Source: Kiloniellales bacterium (GTDB lineage Bacteria > Pseudomonadota > Alphaproteobacteria > Kiloniellales > JAKSBE01). From it: a DNA stretch of 64,000 nucleotides. Where the stretch lies: NCBI GenBank assembly GCA_030066685.1, contig JASJBF010000006.1, positions 1 to 64,000 on the forward strand. Direction: 5' to 3'. The notes under the pieces are model-generated. The model saw nothing but the letters and a program-made list of their open reading frames with translations, ran no database searches and was not told where the DNA came from. A program made the position numbers and the translations under genes. Positions 63,064 to 64,000 of the stretch are shown piece by piece (the first letter of the stretch is position 1; each line of letters starts with the position of its first letter).

Positions 63064-63993
63064 TTGGCTACCTTTCTCTACTCGCACCAGGCCTGCTTCA
63101 ACCACGACCCGGGGCAGGTCCATCCCGAGCGCCCGGCGCGCCTCAAGGCGGTTCTGACCGCCCTGGAAGAGGCCGAGTTCGACGCGCTGGAGCGGCGCGA
63201 GGCGCCGCTGGCGAGTCGCGAGCAGATCGCGCGGGTCCACAGCGCGGCTTACTACGACCGGATCATGGCCGCCATTCCGGAACAGGGCCACCGTGGCCTG
63301 GACGGCGATACCATCCTCTCGCCCGGCTCCGGGGAGGCGGCGCTGCGGGCGGCCGGGGCGGTCTGCGCCGCCGTCGACGCGGTCATGGCCGGCGAGGCCC
63401 GCAACGCCTTCTGCGCGGTCCGGCCACCGGGTCACCACGCCGAGCCGGCGCAAGCCATGGGCTTTTGCCTGTTCAACAGCGTGGCGGTCGGGGCCCTTCA
63501 GGCGCGCGAGGTGCATCGTGCCCATCGGATCGCGGTGGTCGATTTCGATGTCCACCACGGCAACGGCACCCAGGCCATGTTTTGGGACGATCCGGACCTT
63601 CTCTTCGCCTCCACCCACCAGATGCCGCTCTATCCCGGCACTGGAAGCCCCATGGAGACCGGCAGCGCGAACAACATCCTGAACCTACCCTTGCTCCCCA
63701 TGGCCGGCACGGCCGAATTCCGCGCCGCGATGAGCCAGACCCTGCTGCCGCGATTGGCCAAGTTCGAGCCGGATTTGGTCCTGATTTCCGCCGGCTTCGA
63801 CGCCCATGAAGACGATCCCCTGGCGGCCCTGCGGTTCCACGAGGAGGATTTTGGCTGGGCGACGACGGAAATCGCCAGGGTCGCCGATTCGGCCTGCGGG
63901 GGCCGAGTCGTCTCGACCCTCGAGGGGGGCTATGACCTCGAGGCGCTAGCTGTGTCCGCAGCAGCACACGTCCGCGCTCTTTTACACGGATAG
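63064..63993 (+). CDS. Histone deacetylase family amidohydrolase
   Basis: A 309-residue protein from TTG 63064. Zinc-enzyme motifs are intact: RPPGHHAEPAQAMGFCLFN (the His-His pair), VVDFDVHHGNGTQ (zinc Asp and His), SAGFDAHEDDPLA (zinc Asp) and EGGYDLEAL (transition-state Tyr). Bacterial members deacetylate acetoin-system proteins, polyamines or small acetylated substrates. It is divergent from the RND operon and is the last gene of the window. Confidence 0.92.
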   Translation: MATFLYSHQACFNHDPGQVHPERPARLKAVLTALEEAEFDALERREAPLASREQIARVHSAAYYDRIMAAIPEQGHRGLDGDTILSPGSGEAALRAAGAVCAAVDAVMAGEARNAFCAVRPPGHHAEPAQAMGFCLFNSVAVGALQAREVHRAHRIAVVDFDVHHGNGTQAMFWDDPDLLFASTHQMPLYPGTGSPMETGSANNILNLPLLPMAGTAEFRAAMSQTLLPRLAKFEPDLVLISAGFDAHEDDPLAALRFHEEDFGWATTEIARVADSACGGRVVSTLEGGYDLEALAVSAAAHVRALLHG

Positions 63994-64000
63994 GGGCTTG

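Overview
The window is GC-rich and densely coded, with gene content typical of a free-living, probably marine or saline, alphaproteobacterium. A Rhodospirillales-type lineage is my inference. The support is a XoxF-type PQQ alcohol dehydrogenase locus, a TRAP transporter, a choline-sulfatase, a DmdA-like aminomethyltransferase-fold protein, an UmpAB-like cation antiporter pair and an MreB-shaped cell. I saw no rRNA, tRNA, CRISPR array, prophage or intact insertion sequence.

Layout: 1-2554 (minus strand) is a four-gene operon of two DUF1538 membrane proteins, a PII-like protein and a CBS-pair protein, probably a regulated cation/proton antiporter. 2648-8092 holds a degenerate S41 peptidase-like lipoprotein, a DUF533 protein, an exported cyanophycinase and small exported proteins. 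8149-28741 is one large lanthanide/PQQ oxidation region: pqqA-pqqD-pqqE (pqqB and pqqC absent), a SoxYZ-like carrier, a metallo-hydrolase, a pentapeptide-repeat protein, then xoxF - cytochrome c - xoxJ - rhodanese-like gene. It continues with a lanthanide-uptake (lut-like) ABC transporter set on the minus strand and a second, NitT/TauT-like ABC transporter on the plus strand. Inside this region a microhomology-bounded tandem duplication scar (17991-20649) carries a double GNAT gene and a MAPEG gene.

28803-34465 has a DUF2167 membrane protein, a PEP mutase/isocitrate lyase-like enzyme with a complete TRAP transporter, and the stub of an AsnC-type regulator. 35002-38679 has mreB without mreC, a patatin phospholipase and an N-formylglutamate amidohydrolase-like enzyme. 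38951-48067 is a mixture: a PilJ-domain protein paired with a PstS-like binding protein, the DmdA-like protein, a SleB-type hydrolase, an SpmA-SpmB fusion, an exported YqgE, and several small exported proteins. 48055-51407 is the queuosine end-stage operon queA-tgt-queG, in which Tgt has lost its zinc-binding cysteines. 51538-63993 holds betC, a 2OG-Fe(II) oxygenase, a nuclease-fold protein, a nucleotide-sugar dehydrogenase, a PaaG-like isomerase, a TusA protein, a TPR protein, an RND efflux pair and a histone-deacetylase-family amidohydrolase.

How it fits together: PqqA/D/E contribute to making PQQ. XoxF carries the extra aspartate that marks lanthanide-dependent enzymes. Its electrons would pass to the adjacent cytochrome c, with XoxJ, the rhodanese-like protein and the SoxYZ/hydrolase pair as periplasmic helpers. 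The lut-like ABC system would bring lanthanide into the cell. The most unusual feature not explained by genes is a roughly 100-base intergenic element with two consecutive hairpins. It occurs three times (20-125, 38773-38873, 56861-56962), shows a compensatory base change in a stem, and supplies the stop codon of two unrelated genes.
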